Source: Nocardiopsis sp. FR4 (lineage in GTDB: Bacteria > Actinomycetota > Actinomycetes > Streptosporangiales > Streptosporangiaceae). From it: a stretch of 64,000 nt of DNA. Shown piece after piece: positions 8,982 through 16,826 of the stretch (position 1 is its first letter; each line of letters opens with the position of its first letter). A program made the translations under genes and the position numbers. Below the pieces are notes generated by a model, which was given only the letters and a program-made list of their open reading frames with translations, had not been told where the DNA came from and did not search any database. The stretch is taken from assembly GCF_009830945.1 (NCBI RefSeq), contig NZ_VWVV01000019.1, positions 1 through 64,000 on the forward strand. Direction: 5' to 3'.

Positions 8982-10366
8982 CGGTTGGTGCTCTCCACGC
9001 TGGCGGCGGCCGCGGCGGGGGTGGTGGCGCGGGAGGGGCGGCGCAGGTACACGGTCCAGGTGACGGTAGCGCACACGAGGTAGAAGAGGCCGAAGGCGAC
9101 GAAGGCGGGGGCGGTGGTGCCGGTGGCGGCGAAGGACTCGCGGAAGCCGACGTTGACCCCGACCCCGCCCAGGGCGCCGACGGCGCCGATGAGGCCGAGC
9201 ACGGAGGAGGCGACGCGCTTGGTGCGGGCCAGGGCCTGCTCGCGGGGTTCCCCGGCGGCGATGGCGTCCTCGGCCCGGGCGGCGTAGAGGGAGGGGATCA
9301 TCTTGTAGGTGGAGCCGTTGCCCAGTCCGGTGAGGACGAACATCACCGCGAAGGCGCCGATGAACAGGGCCAGTTGGGCGGCCTGGACGGCCAGGACGAG
9401 GACGGCGGCACAGGCGGCCATGGCGAGGAAGACCCACAGGGTGACGCGGGCCCCGCCCAGGGAGTCGGCCATCCGGCCGCCCACGGGGCGGATGAGGGAG
9501 CCGATGACCGGGCCCAGGACGGCGATCCCGGCGGCCTGTACGGGGGCCAGGCCGAACTGGGACTGCAGCAGCAGGCCGAAGGCGAAGCCGGTGCCGATGA
9601 AGGAGCCGAAGGTGCCCACGTACAGCAGCGACATGATCCAGAAATGGCGGTCGCGCACGGCCGACATCTGGGCGGCGACGTCGTTGCGCACGTGGACCAG
9701 GTTGTTCATGGAGCGCGCGGCCCACCAGGCCGAGAGCAGGATCAGCGGCGCGTAGAAGAGGGGCACCAGGTAGCCGGAGGAGGTGGTGAACAGGGCGATG
9801 ACGCCCAGTCCCACCAGTTGCACGGTGGCCACCCCGATGTTGCCGCCGCCCGCGTTCAAACCCAGCGCCCACCCCTTCTCCCGTTCGGGGAAGTAGGAGT
9901 TGATGTTGGCCATGGAGGAGGAGAAGTTGCCGCCGCCCACGCCGGCGGTGGCGGCCAGTACCAGGAACACCCAGAAGGGGGTCTGGGGGTTGCTGATGAG
10001 GAAGAGGGCCGCGGCGGTGGGGACGATGAGGGTGAGGCTGGAGATGATCGTCCAGTTGCGGCCGCCGAAGGCGGGTACCGCCAGGGTGTAGGGCACGCGC
10101 AGGATGGCGCCCACGAGGGTGACCACCGACAGGAGCAGGAACTTCTGCTCGGGGGTGGTGGTGAAGCCGTTGTCGGGGGTCATGAAGAGCACGAGCACCG
10201 ACCACAGGCTCCACACGGAGAAGCCGATGTGCTCGGAGGCGATGGAGGCCCACAGGTTTCGCCGGGCCACGCGGCGTCCGCCGTCGTTCCAGAACCCCTC
10301 GTCCTCGGGGTCCCAGCGGGAGATCCAGCTCTTGCCGGTACGTGGTGCGCGCTGGCCAGGGGTCAC
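8978..10366 (-). CDS. narK: NarK-type nitrate/nitrite MFS transporter
   Basis: A 462-residue major facilitator with twelve predicted membrane segments. The nitrate/nitrite-porter signature is clear: GVGGGNFSSSMANINSYFP and, in the second half, GLGNGSTYKMIPSL; Arg in FRESF-side loops is typical of the family. It imports nitrate for the reductase encoded next in the operon. First gene of a three-gene leftward unit (narK, nitrate reductase, FAD reductase). GTG at 10366 is chosen because AGGAAGG sits 7 nt upstream; the frame stays open to a GTG at 10468 without any ribosome site. A GlnR-type box lies about 75 nt before the start, consistent with nitrogen control. Confidence 0.9.
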   Translation of the reverse strand: MTPGQRAPRTGKSWISRWDPEDEGFWNDGGRRVARRNLWASIASEHIGFSVWSLWSVLVLFMTPDNGFTTTPEQKFLLLSVVTLVGAILRVPYTLAVPAFGGRNWTIISSLTLIVPTAAALFLISNPQTPFWVFLVLAATAGVGGGNFSSSMANINSYFPEREKGWALGLNAGGGNIGVATVQLVGLGVIALFTTSSGYLVPLFYAPLILLSAWWAARSMNNLVHVRNDVAAQMSAVRDRHFWIMSLLYVGTFGSFIGTGFAFGLLLQSQFGLAPVQAAGIAVLGPVIGSLIRPVGGRMADSLGGARVTLWVFLAMAACAAVLVLAVQAAQLALFIGAFAVMFVLTGLGNGSTYKMIPSLYAARAEDAIAAGEPREQALARTKRVASSVLGLIGAVGALGGVGVNVGFRESFAATGTTAPAFVAFGLFYLVCATVTWTVYLRRPSRATTPAAAAASVESTNR

Positions 10367-10441
10367 GTCCGTGCCTTCCTGCTTGAGGGCTACTGACGAA
10401 ACCGAAGGTAGGGAGGCCGCGTTGCCTGGAGGTGTCCAGCC

Positions 10442-10457
10442 GTAACACACGGGAAAC
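10442..10457. promoter_or_regulatory. Candidate GlnR box upstream of the nitrate operon
   Basis: GTAAC-n6-GAAAC matches the a-site/b-site consensus of the actinobacterial nitrogen regulator GlnR (gTnAc-n6-GaAAc) exactly in all ten defined positions. It is 76 nt upstream of the narK start. A lone GAAAC half-site occurs nearer at 10398-10402. The next 11-bp register on the right (CTCAC) is only a partial match, so this is one clear box rather than a long array. Confidence 0.6.
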
Positions 10458-10562
10458 AGTAGGCTCACCCGGAGGGTGTGACCTCGGTGAGAACCCCGTC
10501 GTCGCTGGTCATCGCGGTGCGCTGGCGGTCAGGGTGTGGTGTTCACCACGTTGGGGTTGGGG

Positions 10563-10718
10563 CTACTCCTTCTTCCTTCCCGTGGCCTGGCCGAAAGCCA
10601 CGCCCAGGGCCAGGCCGACCGCGACGCCCACCGCCGGGTCGTCCAGGGCCATGCCGATGGGCAGGCCGAAGGCCACCCCCAGGGCGAGGCCGAGTCCGAG
10701 GCTGTTCTTCTTGTCCAT
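10563..10718 (-). CDS. Glycine-zipper microprotein, 51 aa
   Basis: A short gene: ATG at 10718 preceded by GAGGAG (6 nt gap), TAG stop at 10563. The product has a charged start (MDKKNS), two hydrophobic Gly/Ala/Leu segments with G-x-x-x-G spacing built on a duplicated GLALGVAFG motif (about residues 10-18 and 35-43), an acidic DDP turn between them and a basic tail (GRKKE). This is the layout of glycine-zipper membrane hairpins. It may sit in the membrane as a helical hairpin; function unknown. Alone between narK and the AsnC gene, on the same strand as both. Confidence 0.75.
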   Translation of the reverse strand: MDKKNSLGLGLALGVAFGLPIGMALDDPAVGVAVGLALGVAFGQATGRKKE

Positions 10719-10781
10719 GGTGTCTCCTCACGTGTTCGTGGTGCCGCGTCTGGGACGCGGGGCGGCCGGGCCGGGTTCCGT

Positions 10782-11246
10782 TCAGGGCGCGGGGTCCAGG
10801 GATTCGGAGACGTGTTTGCGGGCGCTGTCGTAGATGATCTGGCTGCGGAAGGCGGCCACCTCGCGGCGTTGGGTGAGCCGGTCGATGAGGAAGCTGTGCA
10901 GCGCGTCCAGCGAGGGCACGGACACGTGCACCAGGAAGTCCTGCTCCCCCGCCACCACATAGACCGCCATCACCTGGGGCAGGGCGACCATGGCGGCCTT
11001 GAAGCCCTCGATCACCTGGCGGCTGGGCGGGCGCAGCTGCACCGAGACGAAGGCCTCCACCTGCCGGTTGAGTGCGGCCGGGTCGATGTCGGCGTGGTAG
11101 CCGCGGATCACGCCGCGCTGGTGCAGCAGGCGCACGCGCTCCAGGCAGGTGGAGGGCGCCACCCCGAGCTTGTGGGCCAGGGCGCGGTTGGTCTGCCGGG
11201 CATCCTGCTGGAGTTCGCGGACGATCGCCGAATCAAGTTCGTCCAT
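10782..11246 (-). CDS. Lrp/AsnC-family transcriptional regulator
   Basis: A 154-residue one-component regulator. Residues 1-60 are the AsnC helix-turn-helix (MDELDSAIVRELQQDARQTNR, then LGVAPSTCLERVRLL); residues 70-145 are the RAM/ligand-sensing domain (VSVQLRPPSRQVIEGF, VAGEQDFLVHVSV). Such proteins form octamers that respond to amino acids. It is divergent from the DUF2000 gene at 11355, with 108 nt between starts, which makes that gene the likely target. ATG at 11246 is the usual family start; GTG at 11255 is possible. No clear ribosome site. Confidence 0.88.
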   Translation of the reverse strand: MDELDSAIVRELQQDARQTNRALAHKLGVAPSTCLERVRLLHQRGVIRGYHADIDPAALNRQVEAFVSVQLRPPSRQVIEGFKAAMVALPQVMAVYVVAGEQDFLVHVSVPSLDALHSFLIDRLTQRREVAAFRSQIIYDSARKHVSESLDPAP

Positions 11247-11354
11247 ACGACCCACACTAGGGCCATGGCCGAATAGTATTCGCCGGACTCTCCATCGTAT
11301 TGTTCTTATGGCTAATTTCTTTCCCGTTCACACGTCATATGAACGGGGAAAGTC

Positions 11355-11765
11355 ATGCGTATGGCCACCAAGATCGTCGTCGTCCTGCGCCAGGGCCTGG
11401 AGCCCGCCCTGGCCGCCAACGCCGGGGTGGTGCTCGGGCTGGCGCTGGGGGCGCGGCTGGAGAACTCCCTGGCCTCGGACGGCAAGGACGCGGGCGGCGG
11501 GGTGCACGCCGGGATCAACCCGCACCCGGTCCCGGTGCTGCAGGCCTCGGGGGAGCAGCTGCGCGAGCTCAAGGCCGGGGCCGACGACCTTGCGGTGACG
11601 GTGGTGGGCTTCAACGAGGTGGCCCGCCGCTCCCGCGACTACGTGGAGTACCTGGAGGCCCTGGCGGTCACCGAGCCCCGGGACGTGGACTACGTGGGAC
11701 TGGCGGTCACCGGCCCGCGCAAGGAGGTCAACAAGCTCACCGGCAAGCTCGCGCTCCTGCGCTGA
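11355..11765 (+). CDS. DUF2000 family protein
   Basis: A 136-residue protein of the DUF2000 family, whose fold resembles bacterial/archaeal peptidyl-tRNA hydrolase 2. Visible family features: KIVVVLRQGLEPALAANAGV at the start, LENSLASDGKDAGGGVHAGI, PVPVLQASGEQLRELK, and RKEVNKLTGKLALL at the end. Enzymatic activity is unproven. The ATG follows GGGGAAAG. It is divergent from an AsnC regulator and probably under its control, as seen for this pairing in other actinobacteria. Confidence 0.8.
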   Translation: MRMATKIVVVLRQGLEPALAANAGVVLGLALGARLENSLASDGKDAGGGVHAGINPHPVPVLQASGEQLRELKAGADDLAVTVVGFNEVARRSRDYVEYLEALAVTEPRDVDYVGLAVTGPRKEVNKLTGKLALLR

Positions 11766-11784
11766 GGGACGCCGCGCCAGAACG

Positions 11785-11820
11785 CCCGGGGGCGGCACCT
11801 CCGTTCGCTCCGTCCCCGGG
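11785..11820. terminator. Hairpin between convergent genes
   Basis: CCCGGGGGCGG (11785-11795) pairs with CCGTCCCCGGG (11810-11820) with one mismatch and a 14-nt loop, between the stop of the DUF2000 gene and that of the GbsR-type regulator. Confidence 0.4.
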
Positions 11821-11877
11821 AGCGCTGGAACAACGGCCGGCCGGAGACCACTCCCCCATCCGTCGACGGGGCTCGGG

Positions 11878-12612
11878 TCACCCGGGGTCCGGGGGCGCTT
11901 GCGGGGGCCGGGTGTAGAGGACGTCGCGGGCCTGTTCGGCGGCGCGCAGGATGGTCTCGCTGACGAAGTCGCTGAAGCGGGCGATGTTCTCCAGCCGCAC
12001 GGCGGCCGGGGTGCCCGGGCCCAGGATAGTGACGCCCTGCCGTGCCGTCTCGGCGACCTGGGCGGTGCCCCGCGCGCTGGCGACCGTGGACTGGTACCAC
12101 ACGCCCTCGTCGGCGACGTAGCGCTCGCGGCGGCCCTGGTCGCGCTCGCGGCGGACCAGGCCCTGCTCCTCCAGGAACGTGATCGCCTTGGACACGGAGG
12201 CCGGGCTGACCTGGAGGCGCTGGACGAGTTCAGCGGCGGTCAGGCTGCCCGTGTCGGAGATGAACAGGCAGGTCAGGACCCGGGCGGTCATCTTGGTCAG
12301 GCCCTGGCGCATCAGCAGGGTGGCGAAGGCCTCCTCGTACTCGCGCACCTCCTCGGGGTCGCGCCCGTGGGCCCGCACGGGCGCCCCGGGGCCCCGGGGC
12401 GCGGTCTGCCTGCGGCGGCGGGCACGGTGTTCGCTGGCTCGGTGGGCCAGGTCGGCCCGGTAGCCGGTGGGGCCGCCGTTGCGCATCACCTCGCGCGTGA
12501 CCGTGGAGGTCGGCCGGCCCAGGCCCCGGGCGATCTCCGCGTAGGCCAGCCCCTCGGCCAGCCCCGCCGCGATCTGCTGCCGTTCGGTCTGGGTGAGTCT
12601 GCGTCCCGACAC
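11878..12612 (-). CDS. GbsR/MarR-type regulator with extra N-terminal HTH
   Basis: A 244-residue regulator with two DNA-binding-like parts. Residues 5-45 look like an IS30/resolvase-type helix-turn-helix (LAYAEIARGLGRPTSTVTREV); residues 75-180 are the GbsR/MarR winged helix (LTAAELVQRLQVSPASVSKAITFLEEQGLVRRERD, then RRERYVADEG wing); the rest is helical. Such proteins usually repress a divergent transporter or detoxification gene; here the divergent gene is a class C beta-lactamase-fold hydrolase. GTG at 12612 is chosen because AGGGGGA precedes it by 5 nt. The upstream gap contains inverted repeats that could be its operators. Confidence 0.82.
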   Translation of the reverse strand: MSGRRLTQTERQQIAAGLAEGLAYAEIARGLGRPTSTVTREVMRNGGPTGYRADLAHRASEHRARRRRQTAPRGPGAPVRAHGRDPEEVREYEEAFATLLMRQGLTKMTARVLTCLFISDTGSLTAAELVQRLQVSPASVSKAITFLEEQGLVRRERDQGRRERYVADEGVWYQSTVASARGTAQVAETARQGVTILGPGTPAAVRLENIARFSDFVSETILRAAEQARDVLYTRPPQAPPDPG

Positions 12613-12761
12613 CGTGGTCCCCCTCGTGCGTCCTGTGGCCCGGTGGCGCCAGCGTAGCGTTCCCCCACAACCCAACGCAACAAACAGCACGTCCGTCGTT
12701 GCGTCTACATCAAATCCATCGCAACGAAATATTAGCTATGAGCTGTGCTTATAAGACTTCC

Positions 12762-12781
12762 GTGCAACATATTCGTTGCAC
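12762..12781. promoter_or_regulatory. Perfect inverted repeat in GbsR/hydrolase divergent gap
   Basis: GTGCAAC-ATATTC-GTTGCAC: 7-bp perfect arms around a 6-bp centre, in an AT-rich island within the 298-nt gap. The GCAAC/GTTGC word recurs in the same gap (near 12676-12700 and 12719-12726). Placement 149 nt upstream of one start and 129 nt upstream of the other fits a shared operator for the adjacent regulator. Confidence 0.55.
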
Positions 12782-12808
12782 GATCTGTGAACACAACGTA
12801 GCTTTTCT

Positions 12809-12823
12809 TTCGTTGGAAACGAA
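12809..12823. promoter_or_regulatory. Second inverted repeat in the same gap
   Basis: TTCGTT-GGA-AACGAA: 6-bp perfect arms, 3-bp centre. It shares the CGTT/AACG word with the repeat at 12762 and lies 88 nt before the hydrolase start, so it could be a weaker second binding site. Confidence 0.4.
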
Positions 12824-12910
12824 GGGCGCCAAGGCGCCCCGGACGCACCCTCCCCGCCGCCACCCGGACGGGCCCGGCGGAGCGAACACCGTACGCACAG
12901 GAGGCTCATC

Positions 12911-14140
12911 ATGGGACACGGCAACCGAGGCCTCTCCAAGGCGGGGCTGCGCAGAATGCGCGACGTACTGGAACGGCATGTGGGGTCCGGGAGGATTCCC
13001 GGCCTCGTCGCCCTGGTCGGCCGGGGCGAGGAGACGCACGTCGAGGCGATGGGGACGATGCGCCACGACGGCGGTCCGCCGATGCGCCGGGACACCCTCT
13101 TCCGGATGGCCTCCACGTCCAAGCCGGTCTCGGTCGCGGCGGCGATGGTCCTGCTCGACGAGTGCCGCCTGCGGCTGGACGACCTGGTGGAGCGGTGGCT
13201 GCCCGAACTCGCCGACCGGCGGGTGCTGAAGCGGGTCGACGGCCCGCTGGAGGAGACCGTCCCGGCACGGCGGCCGATCACCGTGCGGGACGTGCTGACC
13301 TCCACGTTCGGGCTCGGCATGGACCACACCTCGCTGGGCACCCCGATCATGAACGCGCTCTTCGAGCAGGGGCTCACTCCCAACCTGCCGGAGCCGATGC
13401 CCGAGTCGGACGAGTGGATGCGCCGCCTAAGCGCGCTCCCGCTGACGCACCAGCCCGGGGAGCACTGGCAGTACCACGTCAGCAGCGACCTGCTCGGCGT
13501 GCTCGTGGCCAGGGTCACGGGCCGACCGTTCGAGGAGTTCCTGCGCGAGCGCGTCTTCGAGCCCCTGGGTATGGGGGACACCGGTTTCCACGTGCCCGCC
13601 GACCGGATGGACCGGCTGCCGCCCCTGTACGCCCCCGACCCCCAAAGCGGGGAGTTCCTGGTGTGGGACGAGGCCGAGGGGGGACGCCACAGCCGGCCTC
13701 CGGCGTTCCCCGGCGGCGGTGGCGGGCTGGTCTCCACCGTCGACGACTACCACGCCTACTTCCGGATGCTGCTGAACCAGGGCAGGCACGGGAGCGAGCG
13801 CATCCTGTCCCGGCCCGCCGTCGAGCTGATGACCACCAACCGCCTCACGCCCGGGCAGCGGGCCGCGCGCGACGCCATGGCCGCCGACCACGTCCACGTG
13901 TCCTTCGGTCAGGGGCAGCACGGCGGCTGGGGCATGGGGATGGCGGTGCGCACCTACCGCGGCGACTACGCGCCCGTGGGCCAGTTCGGCTGGGACGGGG
14001 GAAGCGGCACCACCGCCTACGCCGACCCCCACCACCAGCTCACCGGAATCCTGCTCACCCAGGTCGGGATGTCCGTCCCGGACTCGGCGCGGCTCATCCA
14101 CGACTTCTGGACCACGCTCTACCAGGCGGTCGACGACTGA
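12911..14140 (+). CDS. Serine hydrolase of the class C beta-lactamase family
   Basis: A 409-residue penicillin-binding-protein-fold hydrolase. The catalytic S-x-x-K motif is in MASTSKPVS (about residues 66-74); the second-motif Tyr is in QYHVSSD (about 187); a third-motif-like region (GWDGGSGTTAY, about 362) takes the place of KTG. No signal peptide, so it is cytosolic, which argues for an esterase, transesterase or peptidase (EstB/LovD-like) rather than a true beta-lactamase. ATG follows CAGGAGG with an 8-nt gap. Divergent from the GbsR regulator and probably repressed by it. Confidence 0.88.
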   Translation: MGHGNRGLSKAGLRRMRDVLERHVGSGRIPGLVALVGRGEETHVEAMGTMRHDGGPPMRRDTLFRMASTSKPVSVAAAMVLLDECRLRLDDLVERWLPELADRRVLKRVDGPLEETVPARRPITVRDVLTSTFGLGMDHTSLGTPIMNALFEQGLTPNLPEPMPESDEWMRRLSALPLTHQPGEHWQYHVSSDLLGVLVARVTGRPFEEFLRERVFEPLGMGDTGFHVPADRMDRLPPLYAPDPQSGEFLVWDEAEGGRHSRPPAFPGGGGGLVSTVDDYHAYFRMLLNQGRHGSERILSRPAVELMTTNRLTPGQRAARDAMAADHVHVSFGQGQHGGWGMGMAVRTYRGDYAPVGQFGWDGGSGTTAYADPHHQLTGILLTQVGMSVPDSARLIHDFWTTLYQAVDD

Positions 14141-14148
14141 CACCGCGG

Positions 14149-14197
14149 CCGCCTGCGCCCCCACCCCCCGCTCACCCGGGGCTGGGGGCGCAGGCGG
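14149..14197. terminator. Bidirectional terminator hairpin, 15-bp perfect stem
   Basis: CCGCCTGCGCCCCCA (14149-14163) is perfectly complementary to 14183-14197, with a 19-nt loop that itself contains CCCC/GGGG. It begins 9 nt after the serine hydrolase stop and covers the stop of the convergent phenylalanine hydroxylase gene, so it can end both transcripts. Confidence 0.8.
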
Positions 14198-15092
14198 GGC
14201 GGCCCATGAACCCGCGTTCGCGCAGCGGGGGCAGGCCCAGCCGGGCTCCGGTCTCCTCGTCGAAGCCGTCCAGGAAGTCGTGCAGGATCTCGGCGAGCCG
14301 GTCCAGGTCCTCCACGAGGTAGAGCACCGGCTGGTATCCGGCGACCTGGTAGGGGCGGGTGGCGATCTCGCGCAGGTCCCAGGGGCGGACCTCGGCCCGC
14401 TCCAGGCGTTGCAGTTCCCCGAAGGAGGACAGCAGTGCGGCGCCGTAGGCCCGCACTCCCCCGGCTTCGCGGACCACCCCGTATTCGAGGCTGTGCCAGT
14501 AGACCCGGCTGACCAGGTCCAGGGCGTCCTCGCTGTCCACCCGCGCCGCGGCCCGGCCGACCGTGCGGTACAGGTCGGCGAAGAAGAGCGAGGTCAGGTG
14601 GGTGCCGTGGCCGAAGACGTCGTGGATGACGTCGGGTTCGGGGGTGTACAGGGGCATGGCGGGGTGGCGTACGTACTGCACGGCGTGGAAGTAGCCGTCG
14701 GCCATCGCGCCCAGGAAGCGTTTGTTGGGCACGATGCCGCCCGCCAGGGTGAAGGAGAACCCGGTCAGGGCTCTGAGCCGGTCGCCGACCTCGGCGTGCT
14801 GGGGGATGCGGTCGCCGGGGATGGGCGCCTGCTCGCGGGCGCGTTCGACGGCCCTGCACACGCGCCCCTCGTGGGCCCGCCGCAGGGCGCGGTGCACGGT
14901 GCGCCAGGTCTCGTGCTCGGACTCGGTGTAGTCCACGTGCGGCGCCGGGGCGCCGACGCGGTGGCCCTCGGCGCGTGCGGCCAGAAGGTCGCGGCGGCGG
15001 ACGTAGTCCGGATCGGCGAAGCCGGGGTGCTCCTCGGCGGGGCCCAGGCGGCCGTCGGGTGTGACAGGAGTCTGTGTCAGTTCGTCGCTCAT
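14172..15092 (-). CDS. phhA: Phenylalanine 4-monooxygenase
   Basis: A 306-residue aromatic amino acid hydroxylase converting phenylalanine to tyrosine with O2 and a tetrahydropterin. The iron facial triad is visible: H157 and H162 in VIHDVFGH and E203 in WHSLEYG. Pterin/substrate-side motifs are present too (FSFTLAGGIVPNKRFLGAM near 112-130). The length fits bacterial enzymes, which lack the N-terminal regulatory ACT domain. No pterin carbinolamine dehydratase (phhB) gene is adjacent. Upstream on the same strand, 68 nt away, is a 56-codon gene that may be co-transcribed. Likely entry point to tyrosine catabolism or tyrosine supply. Confidence 0.9.
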   Translation of the reverse strand: MSDELTQTPVTPDGRLGPAEEHPGFADPDYVRRRDLLAARAEGHRVGAPAPHVDYTESEHETWRTVHRALRRAHEGRVCRAVERAREQAPIPGDRIPQHAEVGDRLRALTGFSFTLAGGIVPNKRFLGAMADGYFHAVQYVRHPAMPLYTPEPDVIHDVFGHGTHLTSLFFADLYRTVGRAAARVDSEDALDLVSRVYWHSLEYGVVREAGGVRAYGAALLSSFGELQRLERAEVRPWDLREIATRPYQVAGYQPVLYLVEDLDRLAEILHDFLDGFDEETGARLGLPPLRERGFMGRPACAPSPG

Positions 15093-15160
15093 GTCCTCAT
15101 CGTGTGCCAGGAGGCCGCGATGACCTGCGATGACGCGCCGCTGAGGGGCGGGCGGAGGTG

Positions 15161-15331
15161 TCAGCGCCAGGTGATGACGCCGCCGCCGGTGGGGCGGAAG
15201 ACGCCGAAGCAGGCGTGCACCAGTTCGTCGGCCTCCTCGTCCCCCAGGTCCGGATGGAACGCGCGGGGGCGGTGCTCGGGTTCGGGGCTCTGGTGGACCG
15301 GAGCCGGATCGGGGGAGTTGTTGGCGTCCAT
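15161..15331 (-). CDS. Small protein upstream of phhA, 56 aa, unrecognised
   Basis: Begins MDANNSPDPAPVHQSPEPEH and ends GGGVITWR. A proline/acid-rich N-terminal half with no predicted structure is followed by DLGDEEADELVHACFGVF, a likely amphipathic helix with one cysteine, and a Gly-rich end. The ATG has GAGG 7 nt upstream. It is read in the same direction as phhA and ends 68 nt before it. I do not recognise a family. The leader-plus-short-core look is faintly like a RiPP precursor, but no modifying enzyme is nearby, so this remains a hypothetical protein. Its 5' end abuts the point where the MFS gene on the other strand is truncated. Confidence 0.5.
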   Translation of the reverse strand: MDANNSPDPAPVHQSPEPEHRPRAFHPDLGDEEADELVHACFGVFRPTGGGVITWR

Positions 15332-16146
15332 GCGCACCTCATCGGCAGCGGTCACCTGTTGCCGCGACTCCACGCCACGCTCGGTCTGGGAACCGTGGTC
15401 GGGGCGCTTCTCGCCGCGTTCCTGGCGAGCGTGTCGGTGCCTCTGCCGAGCCAGAGCCTGGGAATGGCCGGCCTGCTGGTGTTGACGGCTCTTCTGCTCA
15501 GGCGGGTTGCCCAAGGCCCCGACACGCATGTCACACGCGCGCCCGGAGACCTGCTGCTGGCCTCCTGGCGTGAACGGCGGACCCTCCTCATCGGAATATG
15601 CGTCCTGGGGTTCGCCTTCACCGAAGGCACGGCCAACGAATGGATCGCCTATGTCTGGTCGACGGTTACGGCGCCGCCGAGCACATGGGAGCCCTGGCGT
15701 TCGCCGCCTTCGTGGCGGCCATGACGGCGGGGCGCCTCACCGGAGGTGCTCTCGTCGCCCGCTTCGGCCGCGCCGGCGTCCTTCGCGCCTCAGCCGGACT
15801 GGCCCTGTGCGGCGTACTCGTCGTGGCCTTCAGTGACGCGGTCGCGTGGGCTCTCGTGGGAGCGCTTCTGTGGGGCCTGGGGTCCGCCATGGGGTTCCCG
15901 GTCGGCATCGCGGCGGCGGCGGACGATCCCGCGAGAGCCGCGGCGGGGGTGTCGGTCATCAGTTCGTTGGGCTATGCGGCCTTCCTGGGCGGTCCGCCGC
16001 TGCTGGGGTTGCTCGGCGGGCTCTACGGCATCCAGCAGGCGATACTGATCGTCTGCGCGGCGCTTTCGGTGACCTTCCTCGCGGCGGGATCCACCCGGCA
16101 GGTCACCGCCACCGCGGACAAGGGGAAGCCCGGCGGGCCCCGGTAG
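15326..16146 (+). pseudogene. MFS transporter remnant: 5'-truncated and frameshifted
   Basis: Homology to a 12-TM major facilitator starts abruptly near 15326 (VHAHLIGSGHLLPRLHA, where the family has N-V-x-G-V-x-x-E-x-x-x-x-x-x-I-L-P-x-x-H-A) so the first three or so helices, roughly 110 residues, are missing. The frame runs to NEWIAYV near 15655 and continues one frame over as LVDGYGAAEHMGALAF to a TAG at 16146. Restoring one C in GTC(C)TGG would rejoin the frames. The closest type is the YfmO/SmvA-like group with the FTEGTANEW helix. Without its start it cannot make a working transporter. Confidence 0.8.
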
Positions 16147-16197
16147 GGAGGGGACGGGTCGCGGCCTCCCCCTGGCGAACGCGCTCACCGGGGCCCG
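16134..16197. terminator. Nested inverted repeat between convergent genes
   Basis: CGGGCCCCGGT (16134-16144) pairs perfectly with ACCGGGGCCCG (16187-16197), and an inner GGGAGG/CCTCCC (16146-16151 and 16175-16180) shortens the loop. It spans the ends of the MFS remnant and the Nudix gene. Confidence 0.5.
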
Positions 16198-16715
16198 GCG
16201 GCGTACAGGTACAGCAGCGCGCTCATCGAGGTGCCGCTGACCAGGCGGCCCCGGCGCACCAGCTCGGGGACCCGCTCCAACGGAACCCACTCCACCCGTT
16301 CGGCCTCCCAGGTGTCCTCGGGCTCCCCGATCCGCTCGGCCTCCTCGGCGAGGAACACGTGGTGCTCGCTGTCGGTCAGCCCGCTGGAGGGCTGGGTGTA
16401 CACCAGCGGGCGCAGCGGCCCCGGCTCCCACCCGGTCTCCTCGCGTACCTCCCGTGCGGCGGCCGCCTCGGGGCTCTCCCCCGGCTGCACCCCGCCCATG
16501 GGGATCTCATAGCCCCAGGTGTCGGTGATGAACCGGTGCCGCCACAGCAGCAGTACGTGCCCGGAGCCGTCGCGCACCACCGCTCCGGCGCCGGGCGGGC
16601 GCCGGATGAGCCGGTGGTCGAACCGCTGGCCGTCGGGCAGTTCCACGTCGGCGGCCCGCAGGTCGATCCACGGGTCGGTGTAGAGGGACTTCTCGGAGTG
16701 GACCATCCAGCGCAC
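16185..16715 (-). CDS. Nudix hydrolase
   Basis: A 176-residue Nudix enzyme. The complete Nudix box is present: G74-x5-E80-x7-R88-E-V-R-E-E93-x-G, which binds the metal that activates water for pyrophosphate hydrolysis. The arrangement (HSEKSLYTDPWIDLR near the start, Nudix box mid-protein, WVPLERVPELVRRG near the end) resembles ADP-ribose/nucleoside-diphosphate-sugar pyrophosphatases. GTG at 16715 gives the common VRWxVHSE start with GGAAG about 9 nt upstream; an ATG at 16706 is the alternative. It sits between two decayed genes. Confidence 0.85.
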   Translation of the reverse strand: MRWMVHSEKSLYTDPWIDLRAADVELPDGQRFDHRLIRRPPGAGAVVRDGSGHVLLLWRHRFITDTWGYEIPMGGVQPGESPEAAAAREVREETGWEPGPLRPLVYTQPSSGLTDSEHHVFLAEEAERIGEPEDTWEAERVEWVPLERVPELVRRGRLVSGTSMSALLYLYAAGPR

Positions 16716-16826
16716 AGGCGACTTCTTCCCGGTCGAGGGGGCGTGGACACCAGCCTTCCACGGCGGTCGGCCCATCGTTTCCACGTTCCGCGGATCCCCG
16801 TGCGTCCACGGCGCATCACAGTGGAC

